Origin: an uncultured Prevotella sp.
GTDB lineage: Bacteria; Bacteroidota; Bacteroidia; Bacteroidales; Bacteroidaceae
DNA: 64,000 nt
Direction: 5' to 3'
NCBI GenBank assembly: GCA_946415245.1
Contig: CAMKRS010000002.1
Span: forward strand, 62,001-126,000
In this document: one piece after another, positions 53,423 to 61,752 of the stretch
How the letters are laid out: each line of letters begins with the position of its first letter
Position numbering within the stretch: position 1 is the stretch's first letter
Notes under the pieces: generated by a model
Seen by the model: only the letters and a program-made list of their open reading frames with translations
Told to the model about the DNA's origin: nothing
Databases searched by the model: none
Translations under genes and position numbers: made by a program

Positions 53423-54754
53423 ATGAGTTCAATCAAAATTAAATCATTCATTGACCACAAACGTGGGGTCGATTACTGGGACGGTGCAGATCGGTCGGCC
53501 ATGAATCTTGAGCGAGGACGTTTCGCCGTGGCGGACGGAGTAAGCCAATCGTTTCTCCCCAATCTTTGGGCTGAAATACTTTGTGATTCTTTTGTGAACA
53601 GCAATGCCGAAGCTGAAGAGGATTGGATTGGAGAATATTCCGAAAGCCAATTAACCGTAGATTGTCAATTATGGAGAGAGAGATCCGAAGAAACATTAAA
53701 AAACGCTAATGAAGAAGAGGCTTTTCTTCTCCAATTATCCAAGGATGAGTATCAGTTTGCTGGATCAACCCTGGTGGGAATTGTGATTAAAGATCATTCC
53801 GTGTTTTATAATGTTTTAGGCGATAGTTGTTTTTTTGTATATAACAAAGAAACAAAAAAACTTACGTCTTATTCGACAATAAACGAACAGTTGGGTTTCA
53901 CAACATCACCAGATTATCTTCTTTCGGCAGGAAAAATAGTTGGACAATGGAAACATGGTTCCATTCCTCTGAAGCCGGGATTCATTATGCTGATGACCGA
54001 TGCTCTCTCCGAGTGGTTCACCAAAGAGTATGCTGAAAATCCCACTTTAATGGAACAGCTTTGGGAACTTGACTCTCACAAAGCATTTATGGAGTTAGTA
54101 GAAAACGCCCGCGAAACAGATGCGATGAAGGATGACGATGTCGCACTTTTGATGTTGCAAGTAGAGGATGGTTATGATGTTCTGTATTGTGATACGATGG
54201 AGTCCCTCGTTGCCTTACAAGAACATGTCGATGAGGAAAAAGAATCAATTGCTTCAGAGAATCAAGAAGACAATGGTGTTTCTGAGGATGACGAGCCCCG
54301 ACCGGAGTCTGATGAAGAAACGCAGGAGCGTGAAGACATAACAGAAAACGATGAAGGAATGGGTATGCCCATTGGTATTAGTGAGCCTTTAAATGTCGAT
54401 GAAGTTCAGAAAAGTGACGAAGAGCTGGAGGAACCTAAACCTAATGAATCAGACAAATGGCCCTTGGCAATTTCAGATGACAACGTAGATGTTTCTTCTC
54501 ATAGTCAGGAAAAAGATGCGCAAATACCTTGTGAAACCAGACAATTAGAGCAAGAGCAATCTTTAACTGATGATGAGGAAACCTCTGGCGATACTAATAA
54601 ACCTGTGATTGATCAGGTTAACAATATAATGGATTATTGCCCAAAATGTGGTCATCGATACTTTTATGACAATTCTTCTTTCTGTACAAAATGTGGTCAT
54701 CCCAGAGAAGTACAAAAAACAAGTGATAGCGACATACCTACGGATAGCTATTAG
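53423..54754 (+). CDS. PP2C-type protein phosphatase with C-terminal zinc ribbon
   Basis: About 443 residues from ATG at 53423; a GTG at 53411 is the longer alternative. Residues 1-260 carry the PP2C metal motifs: FAVADGVSQ, VLGDSCFFVY, MLMTDALSEW and DDDVALLML. Residues 265-410 are an acidic, probably disordered linker. The end has a zinc ribbon (DYCPKCGHRYF ... FCTKCGHPREV) nearly the same as in the kinase that follows. It should remove phosphates put on by that kinase; the shared zinc ribbon may bring both to the same complex. Confidence 0.85.
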   Translation: MSSIKIKSFIDHKRGVDYWDGADRSAMNLERGRFAVADGVSQSFLPNLWAEILCDSFVNSNAEAEEDWIGEYSESQLTVDCQLWRERSEETLKNANEEEAFLLQLSKDEYQFAGSTLVGIVIKDHSVFYNVLGDSCFFVYNKETKKLTSYSTINEQLGFTTSPDYLLSAGKIVGQWKHGSIPLKPGFIMLMTDALSEWFTKEYAENPTLMEQLWELDSHKAFMELVENARETDAMKDDDVALLMLQVEDGYDVLYCDTMESLVALQEHVDEEKESIASENQEDNGVSEDDEPRPESDEETQEREDITENDEGMGMPIGISEPLNVDEVQKSDEELEEPKPNESDKWPLAISDDNVDVSSHSQEKDAQIPCETRQLEQEQSLTDDEETSGDTNKPVIDQVNNIMDYCPKCGHRYFYDNSSFCTKCGHPREVQKTSDSDIPTDSY

Positions 54755-54786
54755 AAGTCAAGTATGTCTCAAAAAACAAATACACT

Positions 54787-55830
54787 ATGGCAGCAAGAGA
54801 AGAAGAAATAATTAAAGCATTTACCAACCAAAATAACATCTTGGACAAGTTGTTATCGGGGTATCATTGTGAGATTGGTATTTTTGGTGATGATGTGGAG
54901 TTCTATAATGGGGGATTTTGTGTGACAGTGCCTATGAAAAAAGGCAACGACACAGATTTCTCAAAATGCCTTCGCATTTGGCATCGGAATCTGTCCCAAA
55001 TGAAAGAGCGATCCAGTTTGGTGACTGAAGCTTTACGCAGTAGTCAGTTGAGTTATTTTGTTGATTATGAGTATATAGATCAGGCCCTATTAGTGGAAGG
55101 GAAGGCTGTTCCAGGAATACGAATGGATTGGATGGCAAAATCCACCACCTTACGCGACTTTCTCTTAACCCAAAAGCCAACAACTCAGCAATTGAGAAAA
55201 ATAGCTAATAATTTCTACCAAATGTGTTATGATTTGAACAAAGCTGGATTTGCACATGGTGATTTGTCATCATCCAACATCCTTGTTAATCCAGACATGA
55301 GCCTGATGTTGATAGATTATGACTCCATGTATGTCCCAAGTATGGAAGACAGATTCGTACAAGAGATTGCCGGAACCGATGGCTATCAGCATCCTCAGAG
55401 ATATGGAGGAATCAAGGCCGGAAGCAGGAACGATTTTTTTTCGCAACAGGTTATCTACGTACAACTATTGGCTTTTGCTCTCCGTCCTCATCTTTGTAAT
55501 CAGGTTTCAGATAAAGAACTTCTATTTACCAGTAGTGATTTGGCAAGTCCTCAAGCTTTCCGTTCTTCTGCACATTATAGATTGTTGTCGTCACTTGATG
55601 ATACAGATGTCCAATTCTACTTAGATGAATTGGAAAAAGCCATAGGACAGCCTATTGATCAAGTGTGTTCGGTATGTGATCTTTTTGGAAGGGAAGAACC
55701 TCCGAAGCCTGCACGTGTTATGTTCAGAAACAAAAACTACTGCCCTATGTGCGGAACGGGATACCCTTTGGCGGAATCTAACTTCTGCAACCAATGTGGT
55801 CATCCAAGGGAAGTAGAGAAAACATGGTAA
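54787..55830 (+). CDS. Ser/Thr kinase-like protein with C-terminal zinc ribbon
   Basis: 347 residues. The catalytic loop is HGDLSSSNILV (from residue 157) and the metal-binding DFG is replaced by DYD (LIDYDSMYV, from residue 177). The N-lobe strand reads KCLRIWHRN, where Arg may stand in place of the usual ATP-anchoring Lys. This pattern is common in TerY-P-type kinases. A C-terminal zinc ribbon (YCPMCGTGYPL ... FCNQCGHPREVEKT) matches that of the phosphatase. It is likely the writer of the phosphorylation read by the FHA protein. Activity is probable but not certain. Confidence 0.8.
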   Translation: MAAREEEIIKAFTNQNNILDKLLSGYHCEIGIFGDDVEFYNGGFCVTVPMKKGNDTDFSKCLRIWHRNLSQMKERSSLVTEALRSSQLSYFVDYEYIDQALLVEGKAVPGIRMDWMAKSTTLRDFLLTQKPTTQQLRKIANNFYQMCYDLNKAGFAHGDLSSSNILVNPDMSLMLIDYDSMYVPSMEDRFVQEIAGTDGYQHPQRYGGIKAGSRNDFFSQQVIYVQLLAFALRPHLCNQVSDKELLFTSSDLASPQAFRSSAHYRLLSSLDDTDVQFYLDELEKAIGQPIDQVCSVCDLFGREEPPKPARVMFRNKNYCPMCGTGYPLAESNFCNQCGHPREVEKTW

Positions 55831-55842
55831 AAAATACGATTT

Positions 55843-56613
55843 ATGAGGCAAATGAATATATGTCGGGTATGTGGTCACCATTTCAATGCTCAAAAATGCC
55901 CGTATTGTAATAATCCTGTAGGAAGTGTATTCTGCTACAAGTGTGGATCGATTATTAGAGAGAAAGATAACTATTGTCCTATCTGCGGGGATAATCGGAG
56001 TCGGCCATTTCGCTATTATGAAAGAGGGGCTAAGCGAAATCCATTTGGACCTTTGGGCACTGCGCCGGATGGCGTTGGCGCAATTGACCTCGGTTTGTCT
56101 TTCATGTGGGCTTCTTGCAATATAGGTGCTAATCGTCCAGAGGAAAGTGGCAGCTTGTATGCATGGGGAGAAACAGAAGAGAGGATGACGTGTGATTGGA
56201 GGAACTATTCGCGTTGTGGTGGTTCTAAGGACACTTGCTATGATCTTGCTAGGGATATTGCTGGTACTGAATTCGATGCTGCTCGATTAAAATGGACGGG
56301 AAAATGGCAGATACCATCTTGTAAACAAATAGAAGAATTGAGTAATAGGTGCACATGCGATAGAATCTCTTTTAACGGCATTAAAGGTGTTCGGTGTTTT
56401 GCCCCAAACAATAACAGCATTTTTCTTCCAGACGGGACATACTGGCTGTCAGAGCCAGATCATACTAATTGCGCCCACTTCTTTACTATTGGTGAAAATG
56501 GCTTTAATATTTTGTCATCCAAACAAGGTTCAGCTGTGGTTCATACTTTCCGTATTGGCTTAAAGCATATTCGTCCAGTAATAAATCGTTCATTCTTTTC
56601 AGCTATTTATTAG
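55843..56613 (+). CDS. Zinc-ribbon protein with FISUMP-like domain
   Basis: 256 residues. Three CxxC pairs in residues 1-45 (CRVCG, CPYCN, CYKCG, CPICGD) form two zinc ribbons. Residues 75-245 read like a FISUMP/DUF1566 domain (AIDLGLSFMWASCNIGANRP, GSLYAWGETEE, KWQIPSCKQIEEL), usually found in secreted Bacteroidetes proteins. Here no signal peptide is present, so the domain is cytoplasmic. Such domains share a C-type lectin/formylglycine-enzyme-like fold and bind ligands. It is 12 bases behind the kinase gene. Confidence 0.7.
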   Translation: MRQMNICRVCGHHFNAQKCPYCNNPVGSVFCYKCGSIIREKDNYCPICGDNRSRPFRYYERGAKRNPFGPLGTAPDGVGAIDLGLSFMWASCNIGANRPEESGSLYAWGETEERMTCDWRNYSRCGGSKDTCYDLARDIAGTEFDAARLKWTGKWQIPSCKQIEELSNRCTCDRISFNGIKGVRCFAPNNNSIFLPDGTYWLSEPDHTNCAHFFTIGENGFNILSSKQGSAVVHTFRIGLKHIRPVINRSFFSAIY

Positions 56614-56623
56614 CTCCAAATAT

Positions 56624-57553
56624 ATGAAACGTATCATGAAATGTCCTAATTGTAATTCTACTGAACACGAACCAAATGCCAGGTTTTGCCATGTATGCGG
56701 CTGTCAATTTGATGACGAACAGGAAATTCTTTCTTTTGTTCGTGTTTTCAACGTAAAAGGTGTGGAGTTCAAAATGATTCAGGTGAAGGGCGGTTCCTTC
56801 ATGATGGGGGCTCATAAAAAAATAGAAGATGTTTTTAGCAATGAAAATCCTGGTATTCCAGTGCACCTTGACACGTTTTGGATTGGCGAGACAGAAGTTA
56901 CCCAAGAATTGTGGAAAGCCGTGATGGGTGAAAATCCCTCTAAATTTAAGGAGCTTAAGCGTTGGAGTTTAAGTAATCTGATTCTTTCATCATATAAAAG
57001 CCGGCCGGTCGAGAGCGTCTCATGGGAAGACTGTCAAGACTTCATAAAAGAACTGAATAGGTTAACTAATGAGAAATTTCGTTTGCCTACAGAGGCTGAA
57101 TGGGAATATGCCGCACGAGGAGGGCAACAATCCCATGGTTATATTTATGCAGGAAGTAATAATCTAGACGATGTAGCATGGTATCTGGACAATAGCGGAA
57201 ATGTTGGAGGCCCTTATTATAGCGACAAAGAGTTGCAAAAGATAACCAAGAATCATCGACAAACTCATCCAGTAAAGCTAAAATCACCAAACGAGTTAGG
57301 AATTTACGATATGAGCGGAAATGTTTGGGAGTGGTGTCAAGAAGAATCTTCGCCTCGTCATTTGTATAAGAATGACCCTACTTCACCGATAATTGGCTAT
57401 GACGCCCACAAAATTCGCGGAGGTTCATGCCTTTGTCAGTCATGTGAAAGTCTTATATCATGGTCATCTGGAGGCTATAATGGATCTCATTTGCCGGATA
57501 TAGGTCTTCGACTGATCTTAGTATCAAAGACAAATAACGAATATGGTAAATAA
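56624..57553 (+). CDS. Zinc ribbon fused to formylglycine-enzyme-like (SUMF1) domain
   Basis: 309 residues. The zinc ribbon (CPNCNSTEHEPNARFCHVCG) occupies residues 6-25. The SUMF1 domain follows from about residue 45: MIQVKGGSFMMGAH, IGETEVTQELWKAVMGENPS, RLPTEAEWEYAARGG, YDMSGNVWEWCQE and KIRGGSC. In FGE two active-site cysteines bind copper; here two Cys follow the RGGSC motif (CLCQSC) but their position is not certain. Most bacterial members of this family are ligand-binding C-type-lectin-like modules, as in diversity-generating targets, and that reading is as likely as a true enzyme. Confidence 0.8.
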   Translation: MKRIMKCPNCNSTEHEPNARFCHVCGCQFDDEQEILSFVRVFNVKGVEFKMIQVKGGSFMMGAHKKIEDVFSNENPGIPVHLDTFWIGETEVTQELWKAVMGENPSKFKELKRWSLSNLILSSYKSRPVESVSWEDCQDFIKELNRLTNEKFRLPTEAEWEYAARGGQQSHGYIYAGSNNLDDVAWYLDNSGNVGGPYYSDKELQKITKNHRQTHPVKLKSPNELGIYDMSGNVWEWCQEESSPRHLYKNDPTSPIIGYDAHKIRGGSCLCQSCESLISWSSGGYNGSHLPDIGLRLILVSKTNNEYGK

Positions 57554-57656
57554 TAATAAAAACAGCTATATGAGTATGGAAATTTCGTTTTTTTACGAGA
57601 ATATTACAAGGATGATGACTAAATTCTTTTCCAGACACATAATAACACTTTAAGAA

Positions 57657-58223
57657 ATGAAATGTCCAAATTGTAATGAAAGTGACCACGAACCTATGGC
57701 AAAATTCTGCCATAATTGTGGCAGCCTGCTGAATCCAGAGGCACATGAGGCTTCTAAGAAACTTATGGCTCATGGAAAAAAAGTACAAGAGGCTTGGGAG
57801 AGAATGCGGCTTCGGCAAGCAGCAGAAGAAGAAGAAGAAAGTTCTTCGAGATCTTGGTGGAACAAGACCTTAAGGTTTCTGATGCTTATTGCAGTGCTCA
57901 TAGAATACATTATTATTAGTATTGCGGAAAGCGACTATGGCTCCTGGGGTTGGTTTATTATTTCATTTGTTAATGGTTTTGTCTTTATTATAACGACTTC
58001 TTTGTATTTTCTTGCTAACATGAGCGATTTTGAAAACAAAAAACGAGGATGGCGTCTGTATTATGAATGGCTTCACTTTTTTGCTGCAGCTTTTGTGTCC
58101 ATATTAGGTTATATAATAGTTTTCAATTTCCAAAATTTTGTAACATTCATTTTGGGATCCTCATTGGTGGGAATAATGATCTTGGCCGACTTCGGAACCT
58201 TAGAAGATATTATTGAAGTGTAG
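57657..58223 (+). CDS. Zinc-ribbon membrane protein
   Basis: 188 residues. A zinc ribbon (CPNCNESDHEPMAKFCHNCG) at the N-terminus is followed by a charged helix (residues 30-65) and about four membrane helices (from LRFLMLIAVLIEYIIISIA to VTFILGSSLVGIMILA). It has the same ribbon as the three neighbouring proteins. It probably tethers the ribbon-bound complex to the inner membrane. I do not recognise the membrane domain. Confidence 0.65.
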   Translation: MKCPNCNESDHEPMAKFCHNCGSLLNPEAHEASKKLMAHGKKVQEAWERMRLRQAAEEEEESSSRSWWNKTLRFLMLIAVLIEYIIISIAESDYGSWGWFIISFVNGFVFIITTSLYFLANMSDFENKKRGWRLYYEWLHFFAAAFVSILGYIIVFNFQNFVTFILGSSLVGIMILADFGTLEDIIEV

Positions 58224-58258
58224 AAATTATTAAAAAACAAAAAAGCGATAATCATAAA

Positions 58259-59716
58259 ATGAAATCTATAATGAGATGTCCAAATTGTAATGAAACAAAT
58301 CATGAGCCAGGAGCAAAATTCTGCACTGTTTGTGGATGGGAGCTAGAAGAAAGCGAATCACCTAAGCCCTCTATTTCATTCTTTCGTTTCAGACGGAATG
58401 AAAAATATGGGTTCATCAACGAGTCAGGCAATGAAGTGATTGCCCCACGCTTCATTTATGCACATGATTTTTCTGACGGTTTAGCAGCAGTCATGGATGA
58501 TAATAACAAATGGGGATTTATCAATCAAGAGGGGAATTACGTCATAACGCCACAATTCGAAGAAGTCAGAGATTTCTCAGAAGGACTGGCAGCTGTTAGC
58601 AATGGTTTCTGGGGATATGTAAATACATCGGGAGAATTAGTCATCCCTTGTCAGTTCAACGATGCCCAAGATTTCTCTGAAGGTCTTGCAGCTATATGTA
58701 AGAACAAGAAATGGGGATATATAAATGTCAGCGGTAAAAGAATTATTTCACCTCAATTTCGTGAGGCACATCCCTTCAAAAATGGTATTGCAAGAATCAT
58801 GGATGCCACATATGGAAGGGAATATGGCTATATCAATGTAAAAGGGGAGTTTGTGATTAGACCCATTTTTTCTTATGCCAGAGATTTTTCTGAAGGCAGG
58901 GCTTTTGTGTTAAGCGGACAAGGGCTACATCAATATTATTGCTATATTGATGACAACGGTGACGAAAGGCTAATGTGCCTTTGGGAATATGCTGACGATT
59001 TTCACGAAGGACTTACATACGTCAAGAACGGAGATGAATTTGGTTTTATAGACAACAAAGGGAAGCTCGTTATCAAGTCTATATATGATGATGCCAATAA
59101 CTTTTCAGAAGGATTAGCAGCCGTAAAGTTGGGTAATCTTTGGGGATATATAGACAAAGAGGAAAAAATTGTCATTACACCACAATTCATTGAAGCCGGT
59201 CCCTTCCATAATTCTTTTGCAATTGTAAAGACAAGAACCAATTATTGCGTGATAGACAAGAGTGGCAGAATAGTGGTTGCAGATGTAAGTGAAGCATTTC
59301 AAACTGAGAGAAGATACAATATAAATGTTGATATAGTAAAAGCAAGCAAAGTATTTCTCGAATTGAAGAAAAAGAAGCGACATAAGATTATACATCATTT
59401 ACTTCTGGTTTTTCTGGCAATCTTTGCAAGCTTTATTGAGTTTGCTGTTTTTAACGACTACTTTCGCCGTTGGGGATGGGCTCTTGTTCCTTGCATTATT
59501 AACATTATCTTCGTTTGCTATAGGATAAATAAAGTGGAAGATGTATGGAAAACTGTAAAAAATATAAAAAATGAATATGCCTTCTCCTTCATTCCTCTGA
59601 TCATTCTCAATATTGAGGCTTTCTGTTTTCCCAATGGATGGTCTTTCTTAGTGCTGATACCAACATTGGTGCTATCTGTTATTATAGATTCGTTCTTTCA
59701 CGATGAAATTCTTTGA
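58259..59716 (+). CDS. Zinc ribbon - WG repeats - membrane protein
   Basis: 485 residues. The zinc ribbon (CPNCNETNHEPGAKFCTVCG) is followed by about eight WG repeats (residues 45-345; NKWGFINQEGNYVITPQFEE, LWGYIDKEEKIVITPQFIEA). The C-terminal 100 residues hold three or four membrane helices. It combines the two themes of this window: WG scaffolds, also seen in the lipoproteins near 4-7 kb and in the TIR protein, and the locus-specific ribbon. It is likely a sensor at the inner membrane. A start at 58271 is possible. Confidence 0.75.
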   Translation: MKSIMRCPNCNETNHEPGAKFCTVCGWELEESESPKPSISFFRFRRNEKYGFINESGNEVIAPRFIYAHDFSDGLAAVMDDNNKWGFINQEGNYVITPQFEEVRDFSEGLAAVSNGFWGYVNTSGELVIPCQFNDAQDFSEGLAAICKNKKWGYINVSGKRIISPQFREAHPFKNGIARIMDATYGREYGYINVKGEFVIRPIFSYARDFSEGRAFVLSGQGLHQYYCYIDDNGDERLMCLWEYADDFHEGLTYVKNGDEFGFIDNKGKLVIKSIYDDANNFSEGLAAVKLGNLWGYIDKEEKIVITPQFIEAGPFHNSFAIVKTRTNYCVIDKSGRIVVADVSEAFQTERRYNINVDIVKASKVFLELKKKKRHKIIHHLLLVFLAIFASFIEFAVFNDYFRRWGWALVPCIINIIFVCYRINKVEDVWKTVKNIKNEYAFSFIPLIILNIEAFCFPNGWSFLVLIPTLVLSVIIDSFFHDEIL

Positions 59717-59725
59717 TTTATAGTT

Positions 59726-60460
59726 ATGACATGTCCAAAATGCAATGAAAAAGAGCATGAGCCTGGTATCAGGTTCTGTCACAATTGCGGAACGCTTCTC
59801 AGCGGGGCCGAAGTGGTAATAGTCGACAAAACAGAAATTGAAAGGCTACGTCGAAATCAGGCAGAGATGGAGAACCTTCTACAAAAAGGATTCGCTCCAA
59901 AGGGCTATAGTTTATTAACAGACTCAGATCTCCGAAAGCTGAATGAATCCAAGAACAGACTGGATCGTATTCTCCAATCTGGTCATGCGCCTTCTGGATT
60001 TGTATTGGTAAATAGGGGAGAGTATGATGCCATAAGAAATAGAAACGCTGGGAATGGTCAGTTAAAGAATTGGATCATAGGCATTATGTGCGCTGTTATA
60101 GCGGTGTTGCTTATAATAATGCTTTTCTCAGGTTCATCAAATGAATCGGACGCTGTTGGAGAAAAGGCTCTGGAAGAAAGCTCAATAGAAGCATCTTTCC
60201 CACAGGACCTGTCAGGGAGTTATATGGTAAGAAAGATTAATGGCAGAGATGATACAAATGCAACAGTCAAAATATATAATGAAGGTAGTGGATATGCCCT
60301 AAACGTTTATTCCTCCAACATAACCAGAAAGTACACTTTCTCATATAACCCTTCTAACGGGGAAATCACATCTGAGGAACTTGGAGTCGGGAAAGCAAGA
60401 ATAAAAAAATTTACTAACGAAATAGAAATAACATTTGAAGGATGGGAACTATTAAAGTAA
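59726..60460 (+). CDS. Zinc-ribbon single-span membrane protein
   Basis: 244 residues. N-terminal ribbon (CPKCNEKEHEPGIRFCHNCG), a helical region with two related segments (LLQKGFAPKGYSLLTDSDL and ILQSGHAPSGFVLVNRGEY), one membrane helix (residues 113-135, WIIGIMCAVIAVLLIIMLFS) and a C-terminal beta-rich domain of about 90 residues outside the cytoplasm. The orientation would put the ribbon inside and the beta domain in the periplasm. The end overlaps the next gene by 19 bases. Confidence 0.65.
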   Translation: MTCPKCNEKEHEPGIRFCHNCGTLLSGAEVVIVDKTEIERLRRNQAEMENLLQKGFAPKGYSLLTDSDLRKLNESKNRLDRILQSGHAPSGFVLVNRGEYDAIRNRNAGNGQLKNWIIGIMCAVIAVLLIIMLFSGSSNESDAVGEKALEESSIEASFPQDLSGSYMVRKINGRDDTNATVKIYNEGSGYALNVYSSNITRKYTFSYNPSNGEITSEELGVGKARIKKFTNEIEITFEGWELLK

Positions 60461-61224
60461 TTATTTCAACGTGCCTGATTAGCACGTTTTTAACCACATG
60501 CGGTAACAAAGACACCTCCAATATGGATTTATCGGAGTTGCGTAGAGAGTGTGATATGCTACGGCAAGACCGAGCAAAAGCCTTAGAAAATAATGTTGAA
60601 GCCCAAGAGCTTATCGACAATATTTTCGCGTCAATCAACTCCATATCAGGCAGAACTGCATCACTTGAGCAGACATTAGAGGAGAATTCCAGTTTTGACA
60701 ACCGTCAAAAAGCAGAGGAAATAGCGCAAGACATTACTATCATTAAAGAGAAGCTTGAACGTGCTGAAGAATTAGACAAATTTGACAAAAGTACAAAGAT
60801 GGTTATATCGAAGCTGAAAGCAACCATTGAACAAAAGCAGAAAGAAATTGACGACTTAAAGGAGATTATCAAGGAGAAAGATGAACAAATCTCCAAATTA
60901 GATAGCCAGGTGTCTTCTCTTGATAATGAACTTGGCCAAACAAACCAACGACTTAGAGAAAGCAATGCCGAGTTAGCAGACACGAAGGAAAAACTGCGTG
61001 AAAGTGAAATCAATTCCTGGATAGGCATGGGTGACGAGTTAATCAATGCTGCAGAAAAACTTCCAAAAGTAAAAGGTCATGGTAATATGAAACCGATAAA
61101 GAATGCAAAATTATTGTTTATCATGAAGGCTCGGAATTGCTATCAGAAAGCCTATCAACTTGGCAGCTCAGTGGCGTCTTCAAAGATTTCATACGCAGAA
61201 GATCTTTATCACCAGAACTATTAG
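60442..61224 (+). CDS. Coiled-coil lipoprotein
   Basis: 260 residues. The signal ends with the lipobox LTTC (Cys20). Residues 30-195 form a long coiled coil (KATIEQKQKEIDDLKEIIKE, SQVSSLDNELGQTNQRLRES). The last 65 residues are a small helical domain (ELINAAEKLPKVKGHGNMKP, LFIMKARNCYQKAYQLGSSV) with some resemblance to a single TPR. It overlaps the membrane zinc-ribbon gene by 19 bases, so the two are likely made together and may meet in the periplasm. Confidence 0.65.
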   Translation: MGTIKVIISTCLISTFLTTCGNKDTSNMDLSELRRECDMLRQDRAKALENNVEAQELIDNIFASINSISGRTASLEQTLEENSSFDNRQKAEEIAQDITIIKEKLERAEELDKFDKSTKMVISKLKATIEQKQKEIDDLKEIIKEKDEQISKLDSQVSSLDNELGQTNQRLRESNAELADTKEKLRESEINSWIGMGDELINAAEKLPKVKGHGNMKPIKNAKLLFIMKARNCYQKAYQLGSSVASSKISYAEDLYHQNY

Positions 61225-61292
61225 GTTTGTTTAAAACCAACCAGGGGTGTTTATAATCCTCATATCATAAAGTTTCACTAATTTTTTTCATT

Positions 61293-61517
61293 ATGTTTAC
61301 AGTTCAAGTTTTTGAAAAAAGCACGGGCAAACCGGCGTATTACAAAAAAGTAGGAATTGTCTTTAAGGGATTTTTCCGTGGTGTTACAAAAGACGTCTAT
61401 ACGGACAGGGATGGTGAAGCACATTTCGATTATGACAATGGAAACGGTACCATCTACGTACAAGGCGAGAAAGTTTACGAAGGAGAAATAAGCGGTCGCA
61501 AGATTATCTATATATAA
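61293..61517 (+). CDS. Small beta-sandwich-like protein
   Basis: 74 residues, no cysteine and no signal. Four or five beta strands are predicted (MFTVQVFEKSTGKP, KVGIVFKGFFRGVT, GEAHFDYDNGNGTIYVQGE). The motif DRDGEAHFDYDNG resembles the turn in carboxypeptidase-regulatory or transthyretin-like domains. The family is not recognised. It is a single small gene in a gap between the lipoprotein and the secreted vWA gene. Confidence 0.55.
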   Translation: MFTVQVFEKSTGKPAYYKKVGIVFKGFFRGVTKDVYTDRDGEAHFDYDNGNGTIYVQGEKVYEGEISGRKIIYI

Positions 61518-61687
61518 ATGGATTATTGACTCTTTGTATTAGGACTATGGGGTGTTGCCATATTGGCGAACCTCATTGTCCTAAGGTTTGTTGTGGTTAA
61601 TTGAAACACTCATCGCATCCTTTGTACTTAAAAAATGGAATTGGAAAACCTCAAAAAAGTATTTTCCACAAAAAAAGGAAAAAAACT

Positions 61688-61718
61688 TTTGAATATTTAA
61701 AAAAAATAATTATCTTTG
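61688..61718 (+). promoter_or_regulatory. Internal promoter before the secreted vWA gene
   Basis: TTTG at 61688-61691, a 19-base spacer and TATCTTTG at 61711-61718, 34 bases before the start at 61753. It suggests that the vWA and tubulin-like genes form a separate unit from the 39-61 kb genes. Confidence 0.75.
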
Positions 61719-61752
61719 CACCTGACTAGTAATTTAAAACTGTTTATTTGAC

